Positions 1-9,624 are shown, counted from the first letter of the stretch. The stretch: 64,000 nucleotides of DNA from Devosia sp. (GCF_028290625.1 NZ_JAQGJM010000022.1:79591-143590), one strand, 5' to 3'. Notes: a model not told the origin generated them from the sequence alone. Program-made: numbers and translations.

Positions 1-1262
1 TCGAACCAGGCGCCTTCCTCGGGCGTCTCCATCTTGGCGTTAACGCCGATATCGGCCAGGTTTTCCGAAATGGTCTGCAGCGTATTGACCCAGTCGTCCC
101 AGCCGGACGGCACTGCCATCTTGAAGGCGATCGGCGTGCCGTCGGGATTGTCGCGCCAGCCGTCGCCGTCCTTGTCGACGAACCCGGCATCGTCCAGCAC
201 CTTCTTGGCCGCATCGGGATCGTAGTTCAAAAGGTACGCGTACGGCTCCAGAGCCGCATCATCGATCCAGTCCTTGTAGAACATGCCCTCGCCGATCGGA
301 TACTTGGCCGGGCTGGTCAGCCCGAACGTGGCTATATCCAGCAGCGTCTCGCGGTCGATCGCCATCGACATCGCCTTGCGGAATTCCAGATTATTGAACG
401 GCGCCTTGGTGGTGTTGAGCTGCAGGTTGGTGCCCGCGTCGGCGGGCAACCAATAATGGTTGTCCGGGCTCTTGGGCGTATAGGTGATGTCCGGATCGGT
501 GATGCCGTCCGTCGCCCAGTCGAGGTCGCCATTGGTGATCGCCGCAATAACCTGCAGGTTGTCTGAAAGTTGCGGATATTCGATGCAGTCGATCGTATTG
601 GTGGCGTTCTCGCGATAATTCGGGTTGCGGCACAGCTTGAACGAATTGCGCGAGAAATCGCGCACCTGCGTGAACGGCCCGGTGCCCACCAGGTTCGGAT
701 TGGCGAAATTCTTGGGGTCCGGCACGTCCTTCCAGATGTGTTCCGGCAGCGGGAAGATCGAGCCGATATTCAGATGCGCCAGCGAATCCGGATGCTGCAG
801 CAGGAACTTGACCGTGTGGTCATCGATCTTCTCGACTCCGGTCAGGATGCCGCTCTGCTGCGCCTCGTCGTAAAAGTCGAAGCCGACCGGATAGTCGCGA
901 TGCGCCTTGGCATAGTTATAGGTGAACACCACGTCGTCGGCCGTGAAGGGTTCGCCATCGCTCCACTTCTCGCCTTCGCGCAGGTGATAGGTCACGCTCA
1001 TCAGGTCCGGCGCGATATCGAAGCTGGTGGCCAGCCCCGGAAAATCATTGTCGGGATGCCACACATTGTAGATCCACAGCGGCTCGTAGGCGAAATCCTG
1101 CACATAGGCCTGTGGGCCCGAATAATTGTACGGGTTGTAGTTTTCCACCATGGCGTCGGTATGCACCGGCGCCAGGCGAATGATCACTTCGGCCTGCGCT
1201 CCCGTGGTCAAAGCCGTGCCCAGCAACGCCGCGCCGGCCAGCATCATCAATGTCCTGCTCAT
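1..1262 (-). CDS. ABC transporter substrate-binding protein, family 5 (partial, C-terminus beyond window)
   Basis: Periplasmic solute-binding protein of the oligopeptide/oligosaccharide class (SBP family 5). The frame is open from the ATG to the window edge, giving about 420 residues where the family usually has 500-600, so the end lies outside. It starts with a Sec signal (MSRTLMMLAGAALLGTALTT, cleavage near AQA-E) and has the family's early block around YEPLWIYN and the GEKWSDGEPFTADDVVF stretch. A GGGAG Shine-Dalgarno lies about 8 bases upstream. It follows a LacI-family gene on the same strand and has a LacI-type operator just before its start, which suggests a carbohydrate ligand rather than peptides; that is inference. 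Permease and ATPase genes would be expected beyond the left edge. Confidence 0.88.
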   Translation of the reverse strand, partial: MSRTLMMLAGAALLGTALTTGAQAEVIIRLAPVHTDAMVENYNPYNYSGPQAYVQDFAYEPLWIYNVWHPDNDFPGLATSFDIAPDLMSVTYHLREGEKWSDGEPFTADDVVFTYNYAKAHRDYPVGFDFYDEAQQSGILTGVEKIDDHTVKFLLQHPDSLAHLNIGSIFPLPEHIWKDVPDPKNFANPNLVGTGPFTQVRDFSRNSFKLCRNPNYRENATNTIDCIEYPQLSDNLQVIAAITNGDLDWATDGITDPDITYTPKSPDNHYWLPADAGTNLQLNTTKAPFNNLEFRKAMSMAIDRETLLDIATFGLTSPAKYPIGEGMFYKDWIDDAALEPYAYLLNYDPDAAKKVLDDAGFVDKDGDGWRDNPDGTPIAFKMAVPSGWDDWVNTLQTISENLADIGVNAKMETPEEGAWF

Positions 1263-1275
1263 CTTGCACTCCCTG

Positions 1276-1293
1276 TGTGAGATCGATCCCAGA
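1276..1293. promoter_or_regulatory. Predicted LacI-family operator before the binding-protein gene
   Basis: An 18-bp imperfect palindrome centred on CG (TGTGAGATCGATCCCAGA). It matches the palindrome in front of the lacI-type gene (2428-2445) at 15 of 18 positions. It lies 14 bases upstream of the binding-protein start, where bound repressor would block transcription or translation initiation. Seen in sequence; function inferred. Confidence 0.65.
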
Positions 1294-1378
1294 AACGAAC
1301 TAAGGTTTCGCCACTATGGCGTCGGGCCGCGCGCCCCTCAGCAGCGCGACACGGTTTGGCTGCCCGCAGGCAGCGTGG

Positions 1379-2410
1379 TCAGGCGGTCTCCTTCATCACC
1401 TCGGTCAGCCGAGGCTGTGCCACGCTTTCGCGCAAAACCAACTGGGTTGGCACGGTGATTTCAGTGTGTTCGAGCTTCTCCCCGGCCAACAATTGCAGCA
1501 GCAGGTTCGCCGCCAATTGCCCCGCCTCGCCGACCGGCTGCCGCACCGTGGTCAGCGCCGGCGTCAAATGCCGCGCGTGAAAATTGTCGTCGAACCCAAT
1601 CAGCGAGACATCCTCGGGCACGCGCCTGCCATGGCGTTTCAGCGCCAGCAGCGCGCCGGCCGCGATGTCGTCGTCACCGGCAAAGATGGCGGTAAAATCC
1701 TCGCCCGAACCCAGCAACGTCTCGGTGCCGGCAAATCCGAACCGCTCTTCGAACTCGCCATACTCAACACGGATATCGCTCAGCGTCATGCCATATTCGC
1801 CCAGCGCCGCCTCGATGCCGCGCAGCCGCTCGCGGCTGTCGCGATAGATCAGCCCGCCGCTGAGATGCGCTATCCGTCGATGTCCCAGCGCCAGCAGGTG
1901 CCGCATCGCCTCGCGAGCCCCGGTGAAATTGTCGATGGCGATATGGGCCCGCGCTACCGGACAATCGTCGCCCCCGATGGTCACCACCGGCACGCCAGAT
2001 TTGCGCAGGATATCCAGCACATCGGCCCGGATCGGATTTTCGAGATAAAGGATCAGCCCGTCGCAGGCCCGATCCAGCAATTCGATGATCGCTCGCGACT
2101 CCGCCTCGATTTCGGCATGTCCCGAGGTGACCAACAGCGACTTGCCCGCCGCCCGGCAGGCCACCTGCGTGCCGCCCACCATCTGCGCATAGAACGGGCT
2201 CGAGACGTTCACCACCACACCGCCGATAATGTTGCTGCGGTTGGAACGCAGACCACGCGCCATGGTGTTGGGCCGATAGCCCAATTCGGTAATCGCCTTA
2301 AGGATCGCCTGACGCTTCTCCTCCGACACATACCCATTGTCGGCGACGACGCGCGACACTGTCGAGCGCGATACGCCAGCCCTTTTGGATACATCGGTGA
2401 TCGTCGCCAT
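1379..2410 (-). CDS. LacI family transcriptional regulator
   Basis: DNA-binding repressor of 343 residues. The N-terminal helix-turn-helix is clear (ITDVSKRAGVSRSTVSRVV, residues 4-22), followed by the periplasmic-binding-protein-like sensor domain typical of LacI/GalR (FAGDDDIAAGAL and LIGFDDNFHARHLTPALTTV near the C-terminus). The start at 2410 is chosen because AGGAG sits just upstream and the HTH begins at once; an upstream in-frame Met at 2446 would overlap the operator. It is encoded upstream of, and on the same strand as, the binding-protein gene. Matching operators before both genes indicate autoregulation and local control. The ligand is unknown, probably a sugar. Confidence 0.93.
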   Translation of the reverse strand: MATITDVSKRAGVSRSTVSRVVADNGYVSEEKRQAILKAITELGYRPNTMARGLRSNRSNIIGGVVVNVSSPFYAQMVGGTQVACRAAGKSLLVTSGHAEIEAESRAIIELLDRACDGLILYLENPIRADVLDILRKSGVPVVTIGGDDCPVARAHIAIDNFTGAREAMRHLLALGHRRIAHLSGGLIYRDSRERLRGIEAALGEYGMTLSDIRVEYGEFEERFGFAGTETLLGSGEDFTAIFAGDDDIAAGALLALKRHGRRVPEDVSLIGFDDNFHARHLTPALTTVRQPVGEAGQLAANLLLQLLAGEKLEHTEITVPTQLVLRESVAQPRLTEVMKETA

Positions 2411-2427
2411 CGCCGCTCCTCGTCCCG

Positions 2428-2445
2428 TGTGGGACCGATCCCACA
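2428..2445. promoter_or_regulatory. Predicted LacI-family operator (autoregulatory)
   Basis: TGTGGGACCGATCCCACA: 7-bp arms TGTGGGA/TCCCACA are perfect around a CCGA centre. It lies 18 bases upstream of the LacI start codon and resembles the site at 1276-1293. Confidence 0.7.
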
Positions 2446-2688
2446 ATCAGAGTTGCAACGCCCAGCCAAGTCAAGATGACCACTTTGTCATTTGTGCAAA
2501 TTAATCCGACGCCGAGCCGAGGCCGAACGCCGCGGCCAAGGCTTTGACGACGCTATCGTTTTAGCACGCCAGCCACCGGGACAACACCTCCGGCTGGTAT
2601 TGCTTTGGTAGCAAGTGGTCACAAAGTGGTATTAGTTTTGCAAAGACCCGCCGCTGCCCTAGCAATTCGGCGTGACGGTCCCGACCGA

Positions 2689-2925
2689 TCAGCCTTTGAA
2701 ATAAAGCTTGGTTTCCACCCGCTGGCCTTCGGCATCCAGCCGCCACACCGTGGCCCGCAGCCGTTCGACATTACCGATCCGGAACAACTGCTCCTGCAGC
2801 ACTTTGGCCGCGGCCGCCTCAGGGGTCGCCGCCGTGACGCACTGGCTCTCCGTCTGCTGCGGCCGGCCCAGCGGATTGGTGTTGTAGGACTCGACGGTGA
2901 ACTCGAACTGCTCTGTACGCTGCAT
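2689..2925 (-). CDS. Small conserved hypothetical protein (78 aa)
   Basis: A 78-residue acidic, soluble protein without signal peptide or membrane segment. The start at 2925 (MQRTEQFEF) is preferred over one four codons upstream because GGGAG lies five bases before it. It contains an alanine-rich helix ([15 protein letters not shown]) and ends in [10 protein letters not shown] do not recognise a family. It stands alone on the minus strand, divergent from the gamma carbonic anhydrase gene. The GC-rich codon use matches its neighbours, so it is probably a real gene. Confidence 0.6.
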   Translation of the reverse strand: MQRTEQFEFTVESYNTNPLGRPQQTESQCVTAATPEAAAAKVLQEQLFRIGNVERLRATVWRLDAEGQRVETKLYFKG

Positions 2926-3073
2926 ATTGTCTCCCATGCCCCAACCTTACCGCAGCACGCCCGGAAAAGCGAAACGCGAAAACGACGACCGCTGCCCGTC
3001 ATCCTATTGGCCACTCGACAAATCGGAACCATCCGGGGACGATGCTCGAAGACGTTGTGCCGAGGAACCACCC

Positions 3074-3601
3074 ATGCCGATCTTTGCCCTCGATGGCATC
3101 ACGCCTCAATTTGACGACGAAGCAAGCCTGTGGATCGCCCCCGATGCCACGGTGATCGGCCGCGTCAGGCTGGGCCGCGAGGTTGGCATCTGGTTCGGCG
3201 CCGTCTTGCGCGGCGACAACGAGCCGATCGTGGTGGGCGAGCGCACCAATGTGCAGGAGCACGTGATCATGCACACCGATCCGAGCTTCCCCGTCACCCT
3301 CGGCGAAGGCTGCACTATCGGCCATCGCGCTTTGCTGCATGGCTGCACCGTGGGCGACAACAGCCTGATCGGCATGGGCGCCATCGTGCTCAACGGCGCC
3401 CGCATCGGCAACAATAGCCTGGTCGGCGCCGGTGCCCTCGTCACCGAAGGCAAGGAATTCCCCGATGGCGCCCTCATCGTCGGCAGCCCCGCCAAGGTGG
3501 TGCGCATGCTCGACGCCGCCGCCATCGCGCGCCTGCGCAAATCCGCCGATACCTACGTCGCCAACGCCGCCCGCTTCCGCACCGGCCTGGCCTTGATCTG
3601 A
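3074..3601 (+). CDS. Gamma carbonic anhydrase family protein
   Basis: A 175-residue left-handed beta-helix protein built of hexapeptide repeats (for example [25 protein letters not shown]). The histidines that bind the metal in gamma carbonic anhydrases are at the expected places (VIMHTDPSF, then [10 protein letters not shown]). Length and layout match the bacterial YrdA/PaaY/CaiE-type family, cytosolic trimers that bind zinc or iron; many have weak or unproven CO2 hydratase activity. The start at 3074 follows a GAGGAA ribosome-binding site; an in-frame extension upstream lacks any. It is monocistronic and convergent with the large secreted-protein gene. Confidence 0.9.
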   Translation: MPIFALDGITPQFDDEASLWIAPDATVIGRVRLGREVGIWFGAVLRGDNEPIVVGERTNVQEHVIMHTDPSFPVTLGEGCTIGHRALLHGCTVGDNSLIGMGAIVLNGARIGNNSLVGAGALVTEGKEFPDGALIVGSPAKVVRMLDAAAIARLRKSADTYVANAARFRTGLALI

Positions 3602-3622
3602 GCCGGCAACAGGCGCCGGCTC
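3600..3622. terminator. Hairpin between convergent genes
   Basis: Perfect 8-bp arms GAGCCGGC/GCCGGCTC with a 7-base loop, exactly spanning the two converging stop codons. No clear U-tract on either side, so termination is only inferred. Confidence 0.4.
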
Positions 3623-6600
3623 TAGAAGCCGGCGCTCAGGTTTGCCTTTGCTGACACCGCCTTGAGGCCATCGCTTTCCAGGTCCGCCTCGATCGCGCCG
3701 CCGAGGGTCCAGCTTCCCAGTCCCGTCAGGTCGAACCCGGTCGAGAGCGCGGTGAACACAGTCGCCTCATCGTGGTGGCTCAGCGACAGGCCGAGTTGCG
3801 CGCCCAGATAGGGTGTAATGCTCAGCCCCTCGCCCAGGCTCATCGTGTATTCAAGCGTGCCGCCCGCCGAGAGCCGCAACTGGTCAGTGGTGAACCCCGC
3901 TACGGTGATGGCGCTGCCCAGCCCGTCGGTCACCGTATATTGGCCGGTGGCCTCGCGCAGGTAGAATGCCGTCGCCTTGGGCCGCAGCGTCAGCGCTTCG
4001 GTGAGCGCCCATTGGCCCTCCAGGCTCGCCTTGGCCAGCAGCCGCTCGGTCTCGAACGACCCGTCGAAGATCGAGGTATCCACATCGTTCCACGAATGCC
4101 CGTAATAGACGCTGGCATCGAGGAACACTCCGTCGACGATTTCCGCCGACACATAGGGGCCAATGAGAACGCCCGTGCCCTCGATCGTGGTGGTATCGGC
4201 GATATCATCCATGAAATCGGCATGCAGCGCCAATCCGACCAGCAGCTTGTCATTGACCAGGTAATCGCCGCCCACCGAGACCAGGGCGAACCGGCCCCAA
4301 TGCTCGTCGCCATCGTCGCTGCGCAAGTGCAGCGTCGCCGTGCCGTCGATCCAGAAATTGAACGGCATAGCCTCGGCCGGATCGCTCTGCGCCAGCGCGC
4401 CCGCCGCATCCCCCGCCTCGCCCCAGGAGCGCAATTGCGCAAGGCTCGAGGCGAAGTTCATGGTGACAGAACTGTCGGACGGCGAGATATTGACGACGCC
4501 CGGGCTCGTCCCCGCCCCCATCCCCCGCCGCTGCCGCAGGCCGGGAGTATCGACCCCATTGGCCAACAGGCTCGCCCGAGCCTGCACGAAATCCTTGATC
4601 AGGTGGTCGAAATTATTGGCCACCCCATTGGCATCGAGCGAAGCGATGAACTGCACCGTGGCGCTGCTCGAACCGGTGGCGCCGATCAGCGTATAGCCCA
4701 CCAGAACCGTGCCGCTATAGGCCGGATTAGGATGGAACTTGAGATAGAACTTGTGCGACCACACGCTATCGATCGAGGCGACATCGCCCATGATGATCTC
4801 GGCCGTACCGGCCTGCGGCGGCGTGACGGTGCCCACTATTGCGTCGACAAACGGCCCGCCGGTTGCCCCCGCCGTCAGATCGACGGGCAGCGGCGTCGCG
4901 CCGGGCTGAATAGTCACCACTTTGTCGGCCGCGGTCACGGCGCTCGGCAAGACAATCAACTCATAGCTCGCCGACGCCGGAAAGCCGCCAATGTTGGCTG
5001 TGACCGTGAAGTGGTATGTGCCGGCCGAACCGGCGGCCAGCGTTCCCTCCAACGTGCCAGCGCTACCAAGCATGAGCCCCGACGGCGATGTGCCACCCGA
5101 CACAGTGTAACCCGTGCCATCCATGACCGAGATGGTCTGCGAATAGTGCTCCCCAGCCATGGCATTGGCCAGCGGACCCGGGGCCGGCGTGAATACCGCT
5201 CCCGAGGCGACGGTCAGGCTCACCGTCGCCGCAGCCGAAGTGCCGCCAGGACCCGTCGCCGTGTAGGTGAAGCTGTCGGCACCCGAATAACCCGCCGCCG
5301 GCGTATAAGTGACGACATCACCGGCAACACTGGTAGCACCGTGGGCCGGAACAACGCCGACGGCGATGCTCGTATGCACCCCCGTGATCGAGCCCGCCAG
5401 GTTGATGGCCTGGGCCGTATTGTGCGGCACCGACGCCGAAGCGGCCGCAGCGACAGGGGCCGCAGGCGCCCCAACGGTCACCCCAACCGTAGCGGACGCC
5501 GATGTTCCGCCGGGACCCGTCGCCGTATAGGTGAAGCTGTCGGTCCCGAAATAGCCCGCGGCCGGCGTGTATGTGACGATCTCGCCCGCGACACTGGTCG
5601 TGCCATGGGCCGGCGCCGCGCCGATGGAGATGCTGGACCGCACCCCGGTGATAAAGCCGGAAAGATTGATCGCGACGGGCGTCGCAAAAGGCGTCGAGGC
5701 CGAGGTGCCGGTCACGACCGGCGCCGCTGGTGGGGCAATATTGATGGTCACGGTTGCCGGTACTGAGACTGTGCCAAACGGCGTGTTGGCGCCATAGGTA
5801 AAGCTATCCGGCCCATAGTATCCAGGCGTCGGCGTGTAGTTGAATATCGTGGCGTCCTGTCGCGTCGCGGTACCATGTGCCGGCTGCGTAGCGACGAAGG
5901 TGGTGCCGGAATTGGACCCTGTCACGCTGACAACTATGGCATTGTTGCTGCTGTCGCCCGGCACGCCAACCGTGACATTGCCGAGGATTAGCGCATCTTC
6001 GGTGACCGTGATCGAATAGGACTGCGAGCCGCTTAACGTGCTCGTGCTGCTGTCGGTGGCGGTAACGGTAAAGTCGAATCTGCCAACGCTTTGCGGGGAG
6101 CCGGAAAGCACCCCTTCCGGCGATAGGGTCATGCCGTTCGGCAAAGCGTCGGCAGTGATAGAATATCGGTAGGGCGCGCTGCCACCGCTGGCCGTCAGCG
6201 TTCGATTGTAGTCCCCCCCGGCGGCCGCATCTGGCAGGGTGCCCGGACTGATCGTGATCGTCAGCGCCGTGATCGTCAGCGCCGTGATCGTCAGCGCGAT
6301 GGTGGAACTGGTGAAGGTGGCGTGACCAGTGCCGACACTGTTGTCGGTGCCGGTCACGGTGAAGGTGAAAGAGCCGGTCTCGGTCGGCGTGCCGGATACC
6401 ACGCCGCTGCCGCTGAGCGACATGCCCGCAGGCAAGGCGCCGCTAGCGAGCGTGGTTGAGAACGTATACGGCGAAGCGCCTCCGCTCGGCGCCAGCCTCT
6501 GACTGTAAGCGGTGCCCGTTGTTCCCGCGGTAAAGGTCGTCGGCGTCACCGTGATGATCGGGTCGTTGACCGGGACGGTCACGGTCGCCGACGCGGACGT

Positions 6601-7389
6601 GCCGCCCCCATTGGTGGCGGTAAAGGTGAAGCTGTCATTGCCCCGGAAACTCGTAGGGGGCGTATAGCTCACCACGCCGCTGGAATTGACGCTGACCAAG
6701 CCGTTATTTGCAGTCGTCGCCGAGCCCACGGCATAGCTGGTCGGACTATTGATGACATGCCCTGCGACGCTGATGTCCGTCGCCGCACCGCCCGTATTGT
6801 AGGCGACCGCCGAGGCGGTGAAGTCGCTGGCCACCGGCGCAACAGCCGTGATCGTTATCGTGACATTGAACGAATACGTATTGCCGTTCTCGGCATAGGC
6901 CGGGATGGTAAATGTATCGGTGCCGACGGCTCCCGGATTTGGCGTATAGTCGATCTGGTTGTCATTTGGTTTCGTGCCGCCAAATGTACCGCCCGGGGCG
7001 AATGTCCAAACGCCCTTCCCGCTGGATTGAGGCGTGCTGATGATCGGCCCTATGGAGTAATTGGAACACGTATCAGCAGCCAGCCCCGATGGGCTGTTGC
7101 CAAAATAGAGCAGATTGAGGCCGGAGTTTCCAGCCACCGTCGCGTCGAACGTGCAAACGACGTTGCTTGCCTGGGCCGCGGTCGAAGATGCCACCAGACC
7201 GGCACCGGCGAGCATAACTGGCGCGGTCAGGCCAAGTAGAATCGCCGCAAAGGCGGCGCGTACCCGTGCTGCATTAACTTGCCCGAGCCATGCCCGCACA
7301 CTCTCTCGCAAGCTTTGGATAACACCGGCCGCACTGAGAAAACCCGACGGCATGCCCATGCCGAACCGAGCGGTGAAATGCCGTGTCAT
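3622..7389 (-). CDS. Large secreted protein with Ig/cadherin-like repeats and C-terminal autotransporter-like barrel
   Basis: A 1255-residue protein. Residues 1-75 form a long signal region with a hydrophobic core near residues 45-70 (AAFAAILLGLTAPVML) ending AQA-S, like the extended signals of large autotransporters. Residues about 75-960 carry at least five bacterial cadherin/Ig-type modules marked by YTPxxGxxGxDSFTYTA and three putative-Ig modules marked by LPxGMxLSxxGxxSGxP. The last 290 residues look like an outer-membrane beta-barrel of alternating strands ending in phenylalanine (NLSAGF). A surface or secreted adhesin is likely. The start at 7389 is chosen over 7563 because the earlier segment is Arg/Cys-rich and not signal-like. 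It is monocistronic. Confidence 0.8.
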   Translation of the reverse strand: MTRHFTARFGMGMPSGFLSAAGVIQSLRESVRAWLGQVNAARVRAAFAAILLGLTAPVMLAGAGLVASSTAAQASNVVCTFDATVAGNSGLNLLYFGNSPSGLAADTCSNYSIGPIISTPQSSGKGVWTFAPGGTFGGTKPNDNQIDYTPNPGAVGTDTFTIPAYAENGNTYSFNVTITITAVAPVASDFTASAVAYNTGGAATDISVAGHVINSPTSYAVGSATTANNGLVSVNSSGVVSYTPPTSFRGNDSFTFTATNGGGTSASATVTVPVNDPIITVTPTTFTAGTTGTAYSQRLAPSGGASPYTFSTTLASGALPAGMSLSGSGVVSGTPTETGSFTFTVTGTDNSVGTGHATFTSSTIALTITALTITALTITISPGTLPDAAAGGDYNRTLTASGGSAPYRYSITADALPNGMTLSPEGVLSGSPQSVGRFDFTVTATDSSTSTLSGSQSYSITVTEDALILGNVTVGVPGDSSNNAIVVSVTGSNSGTTFVATQPAHGTATRQDATIFNYTPTPGYYGPDSFTYGANTPFGTVSVPATVTINIAPPAAPVVTGTSASTPFATPVAINLSGFITGVRSSISIGAAPAHGTTSVAGEIVTYTPAAGYFGTDSFTYTATGPGGTSASATVGVTVGAPAAPVAAAASASVPHNTAQAINLAGSITGVHTSIAVGVVPAHGATSVAGDVVTYTPAAGYSGADSFTYTATGPGGTSAAATVSLTVASGAVFTPAPGPLANAMAGEHYSQTISVMDGTGYTVSGGTSPSGLMLGSAGTLEGTLAAGSAGTYHFTVTANIGGFPASASYELIVLPSAVTAADKVVTIQPGATPLPVDLTAGATGGPFVDAIVGTVTPPQAGTAEIIMGDVASIDSVWSHKFYLKFHPNPAYSGTVLVGYTLIGATGSSSATVQFIASLDANGVANNFDHLIKDFVQARASLLANGVDTPGLRQRRGMGAGTSPGVVNISPSDSSVTMNFASSLAQLRSWGEAGDAAGALAQSDPAEAMPFNFWIDGTATLHLRSDDGDEHWGRFALVSVGGDYLVNDKLLVGLALHADFMDDIADTTTIEGTGVLIGPYVSAEIVDGVFLDASVYYGHSWNDVDTSIFDGSFETERLLAKASLEGQWALTEALTLRPKATAFYLREATGQYTVTDGLGSAITVAGFTTDQLRLSAGGTLEYTMSLGEGLSITPYLGAQLGLSLSHHDEATVFTALSTGFDLTGLGSWTLGGAIEADLESDGLKAVSAKANLSAGF
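5205..5730 (-). repeat. Two tandem copies of an about 88-codon Ig-like module
   Basis: Within the secreted-protein gene, two adjacent modules share near-identical stretches, including SVAG(E/D)(I/V)VTYTPAAGY and DSFTYTATGPGGTSA. The DNA is also close, suggesting a recent internal duplication. Boundaries are approximate. Confidence 0.75.
6256..6298 (-). repeat. 15-bp tandem repeat in the secreted-protein gene
   Basis: The unit GATCGTCAGCGCCGT occurs twice completely and then 13 bases of a third copy follow. It encodes ALTIT-type strand residues in series at a module boundary. The unit is a multiple of three, so copy-number change keeps the frame. Confidence 0.85.
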
Positions 7390-7641
7390 GCTGTATTTGC
7401 CCTCGCAGCCGACAGCGCCCCAAAGCGCGTTGGCATCCCGCCCTATGGTCTGAATGCGTACACTGCGCCCTCGTCGGCGGCAACAGAATTTGCGCATATG
7501 CAGCCATTTTGAGCAGCACAAACGCGCGAGCACCGACAGGCTGCGGATCGCAGCCTGCGGCAATAAATCTGTCCGCCGCCATGGCGTCCTGGCCCGCTCC
7601 GGTGCTAATCATCGCGCCACCAACCGCCGAGGTGCTTAGCC

Positions 7642-8571
7642 ATGAAAACCTATCAACTACCCCAGACCAGCCGTACCGTTTCCAGCGTCATCCTGGGCCT
7701 GATGCGCATCAAGGCGATGAGCAATGCCGAGATTCAGCATCTGTTCGGCGCAGCGCGCGATGCCGGCGTCGACGTGTTCGATCATGCCGATATCTATGGC
7801 GGCGAGCGCCACCTGTGCGAGGCCCGCTTCGGCGAGGCCATCACCCTGGCTCCGGCCGAGCGCGAGCAAGTCGTCATCCAGAGCAAGGTCGGCATCCGCA
7901 AGGGCTATTTCGACTTTTCGTCCGAGCATATCCTTGCCTCGGTCGATGGCTCGCTTGCCGCGCTCAAGACCGATTATCTCGACCTGCTGCTGCTGCACCG
8001 CCCAGACACGCTGGTCGAGCCCGAGGATGTCGCCAAGGCGTTCGAAACGCTCAAAGCCTCCGGCAAGGTTCGTAACTTCGGCGTCTCCAACCACACGCCT
8101 GGCCAGATCGAACTGCTCAAGAGCGCCGTCAAGCAGCCCCTGATCGTCAACCAGGTGCAGCTCAGCATCACCCACGCGCCGCTGATCGCGCAGGGCGTGG
8201 CCGCCAACATGGCCGGACTCGATCAGTCGATCACCCGCGATGTCGGCCTGCTCGACTATTCGCGTCTCAACAACATGACGCTGCAGGCCTGGTCGCCGTT
8301 CCAGAAGGGCTTCTTCGACGGCGTCTTCCTCGGCGACCGCGAAAACTTCCCCGAGCTCAACGACGTCATCGACGAGCTGGCCAAATCCTACGGGGTGACC
8401 CCGACCGGTATCGCCGTCGCCTGGATCACCCGTCACCCGGCCAATATCCAGGTCGTGCTCGGCACCACCAAGGCCAGCCGCGTCGTCGAATCCGCCGCCG
8501 GCTCCGCCGTCCCCCTGACCCGTGAGGAATGGTACCGCCTGTTCACCGCCGCCGGCCACACCCTGCCCTAG
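7642..8571 (+). CDS. Aldo/keto reductase
   Basis: A 309-residue cytosolic NADPH-dependent oxidoreductase with a TIM-barrel fold. The catalytic tetrad is visible: Asp47 and Tyr52 in FDHADIYGG, Lys82 in QSKVGIR, His119 in LLLLHRPD. The VRNFGVSNHTPGQIELL segment is also diagnostic, and the whole resembles the YdhF-type subgroup. It is monocistronic, divergent from the secreted-protein gene and followed by the convergent SDR gene. The natural substrate cannot be told from sequence. Confidence 0.92.
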   Translation: MKTYQLPQTSRTVSSVILGLMRIKAMSNAEIQHLFGAARDAGVDVFDHADIYGGERHLCEARFGEAITLAPAEREQVVIQSKVGIRKGYFDFSSEHILASVDGSLAALKTDYLDLLLLHRPDTLVEPEDVAKAFETLKASGKVRNFGVSNHTPGQIELLKSAVKQPLIVNQVQLSITHAPLIAQGVAANMAGLDQSITRDVGLLDYSRLNNMTLQAWSPFQKGFFDGVFLGDRENFPELNDVIDELAKSYGVTPTGIAVAWITRHPANIQVVLGTTKASRVVESAAGSAVPLTREEWYRLFTAAGHTLP

Positions 8572-8623
8572 GGCGGAACCCGACCGGCATACGCTGGGGG
8601 TCCTCGACCCCCAGCCAACGCCT

Positions 8624-9499
8624 TCATTGCTCGAAATAATACCCCGGCTCAAGATCGGCCAGCAGCCCCGGCTGCATCGGCTTCCACCCCAGCGCCGCCT
8701 GCGTCTTGGCGCTCGAGTTGGGAACATCGATGCCCGCAAACCGCGCCAGGAAACCAAAATGCTCCGGCGCTTCCTCCGGCGTCTTGGCCACGACCGGCAC
8801 ATTTAACTGCCGCCCGATCACCTCGGCTATGCTCCGGAACGGCACGCCTTCGTCGCCGACCCCGTGATACCACGCCTCCGCGGCGCCTTTCTCCAGCGCC
8901 AGCCGGAACAGGCTTGCCGCATCCAGCCGGTGCACCGTCGGCCAGCGGTTAAGCCCCTCCTCGATATAAGCCGAAACGCCCTTCTCGCGTGCCGACGCAA
9001 TGATCATCGGCACGAAACCATGATCGCCCTGCCCATGCACCGACGGCGGCAGCCGCACCACCGACACCCGCACACCCTGCGCCGCCATATCCGCAGCCGC
9101 CGCCTCCGTGGTCAGCCGCGGATGCGCGGTGAAATCGGGCGCACGCTGGCCTTCCTGCAAGAATCCTGTCCCCGCCGTCACGATCAGCGGCCGGTCGGAG
9201 CCGACCAGCGCGGAACCCAGCGCCTCGATAATTCCCCGGTCCGCCGCGCAATTGTCGAGATAAGTCGCAAAATTGTGGTTGAACGCCGTATGGATCACCC
9301 CGTCCGCCGCCGCCGCGCCCTGGCGCAGGCTATCGAGGTCTTCGAGCGAGCCGCGATGCACCGCGGCACCCGCCGCGATCAGCGACGCCGCTGCCGCATC
9401 CGAGCGCGCCAACCCCACCACCTCATGCCCCGCCGCGATCAGCTCATTGACCGTGACCGAGCCCACAAACCCGTTCCCGCCCGTAACAAATATCCGCAT
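8624..9499 (-). CDS. NAD(P)-dependent epimerase/dehydratase-like SDR
   Basis: A 291-residue extended or atypical short-chain dehydrogenase. The Rossmann dinucleotide motif lies at the N-terminus ([22 protein letters not shown] fingerprint). The protein has the character of atypical SDRs, with a Ser/Thr-rich [10 protein letters not shown] region and no obvious YxxxK in the usual place. GGAGA lies 7-11 bases before the start at 9499, which excludes the longer in-frame version. It is divergent from an AraC-type gene starting at 9625; such AraC/SDR pairs usually mean the regulator controls the reductase. Substrate unknown. Confidence 0.88.
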   Translation of the reverse strand: MRIFVTGGNGFVGSVTVNELIAAGHEVVGLARSDAAAASLIAAGAAVHRGSLEDLDSLRQGAAAADGVIHTAFNHNFATYLDNCAADRGIIEALGSALVGSDRPLIVTAGTGFLQEGQRAPDFTAHPRLTTEAAAADMAAQGVRVSVVRLPPSVHGQGDHGFVPMIIASAREKGVSAYIEEGLNRWPTVHRLDAASLFRLALEKGAAEAWYHGVGDEGVPFRSIAEVIGRQLNVPVVAKTPEEAPEHFGFLARFAGIDVPNSSAKTQAALGWKPMQPGLLADLEPGYYFEQ

Positions 9500-9624
9500 C
9501 GTCCGTCTCCTTCGCACCGTTCCGGGCCACCTCAGCCGCCCGTTGATGCCACCATAGGTGCTGGAGAAAATACGAACTATGCTGTAAAGTCCGCCATATC
9601 TTCGCAATCGTCCAGGAATACCGC

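Noticed and set aside
570..1280. 236-codon open frame on the plus strand opposite the binding-protein gene
   Set aside because: The minus strand encodes a complete signal peptide and conserved family-5 motifs; the plus frame does not resemble any protein.
3772..5766. 664-codon open frame on the plus strand inside the secreted-protein gene
   Set aside because: Arg-rich translation mirrors the repeat modules on the other strand; no recognisable protein features.
6256..6298. Regularly spaced short repeats considered as a CRISPR-like array
   Set aside because: The 15-bp units are directly joined without spacers and lie in frame inside a coding repeat protein.
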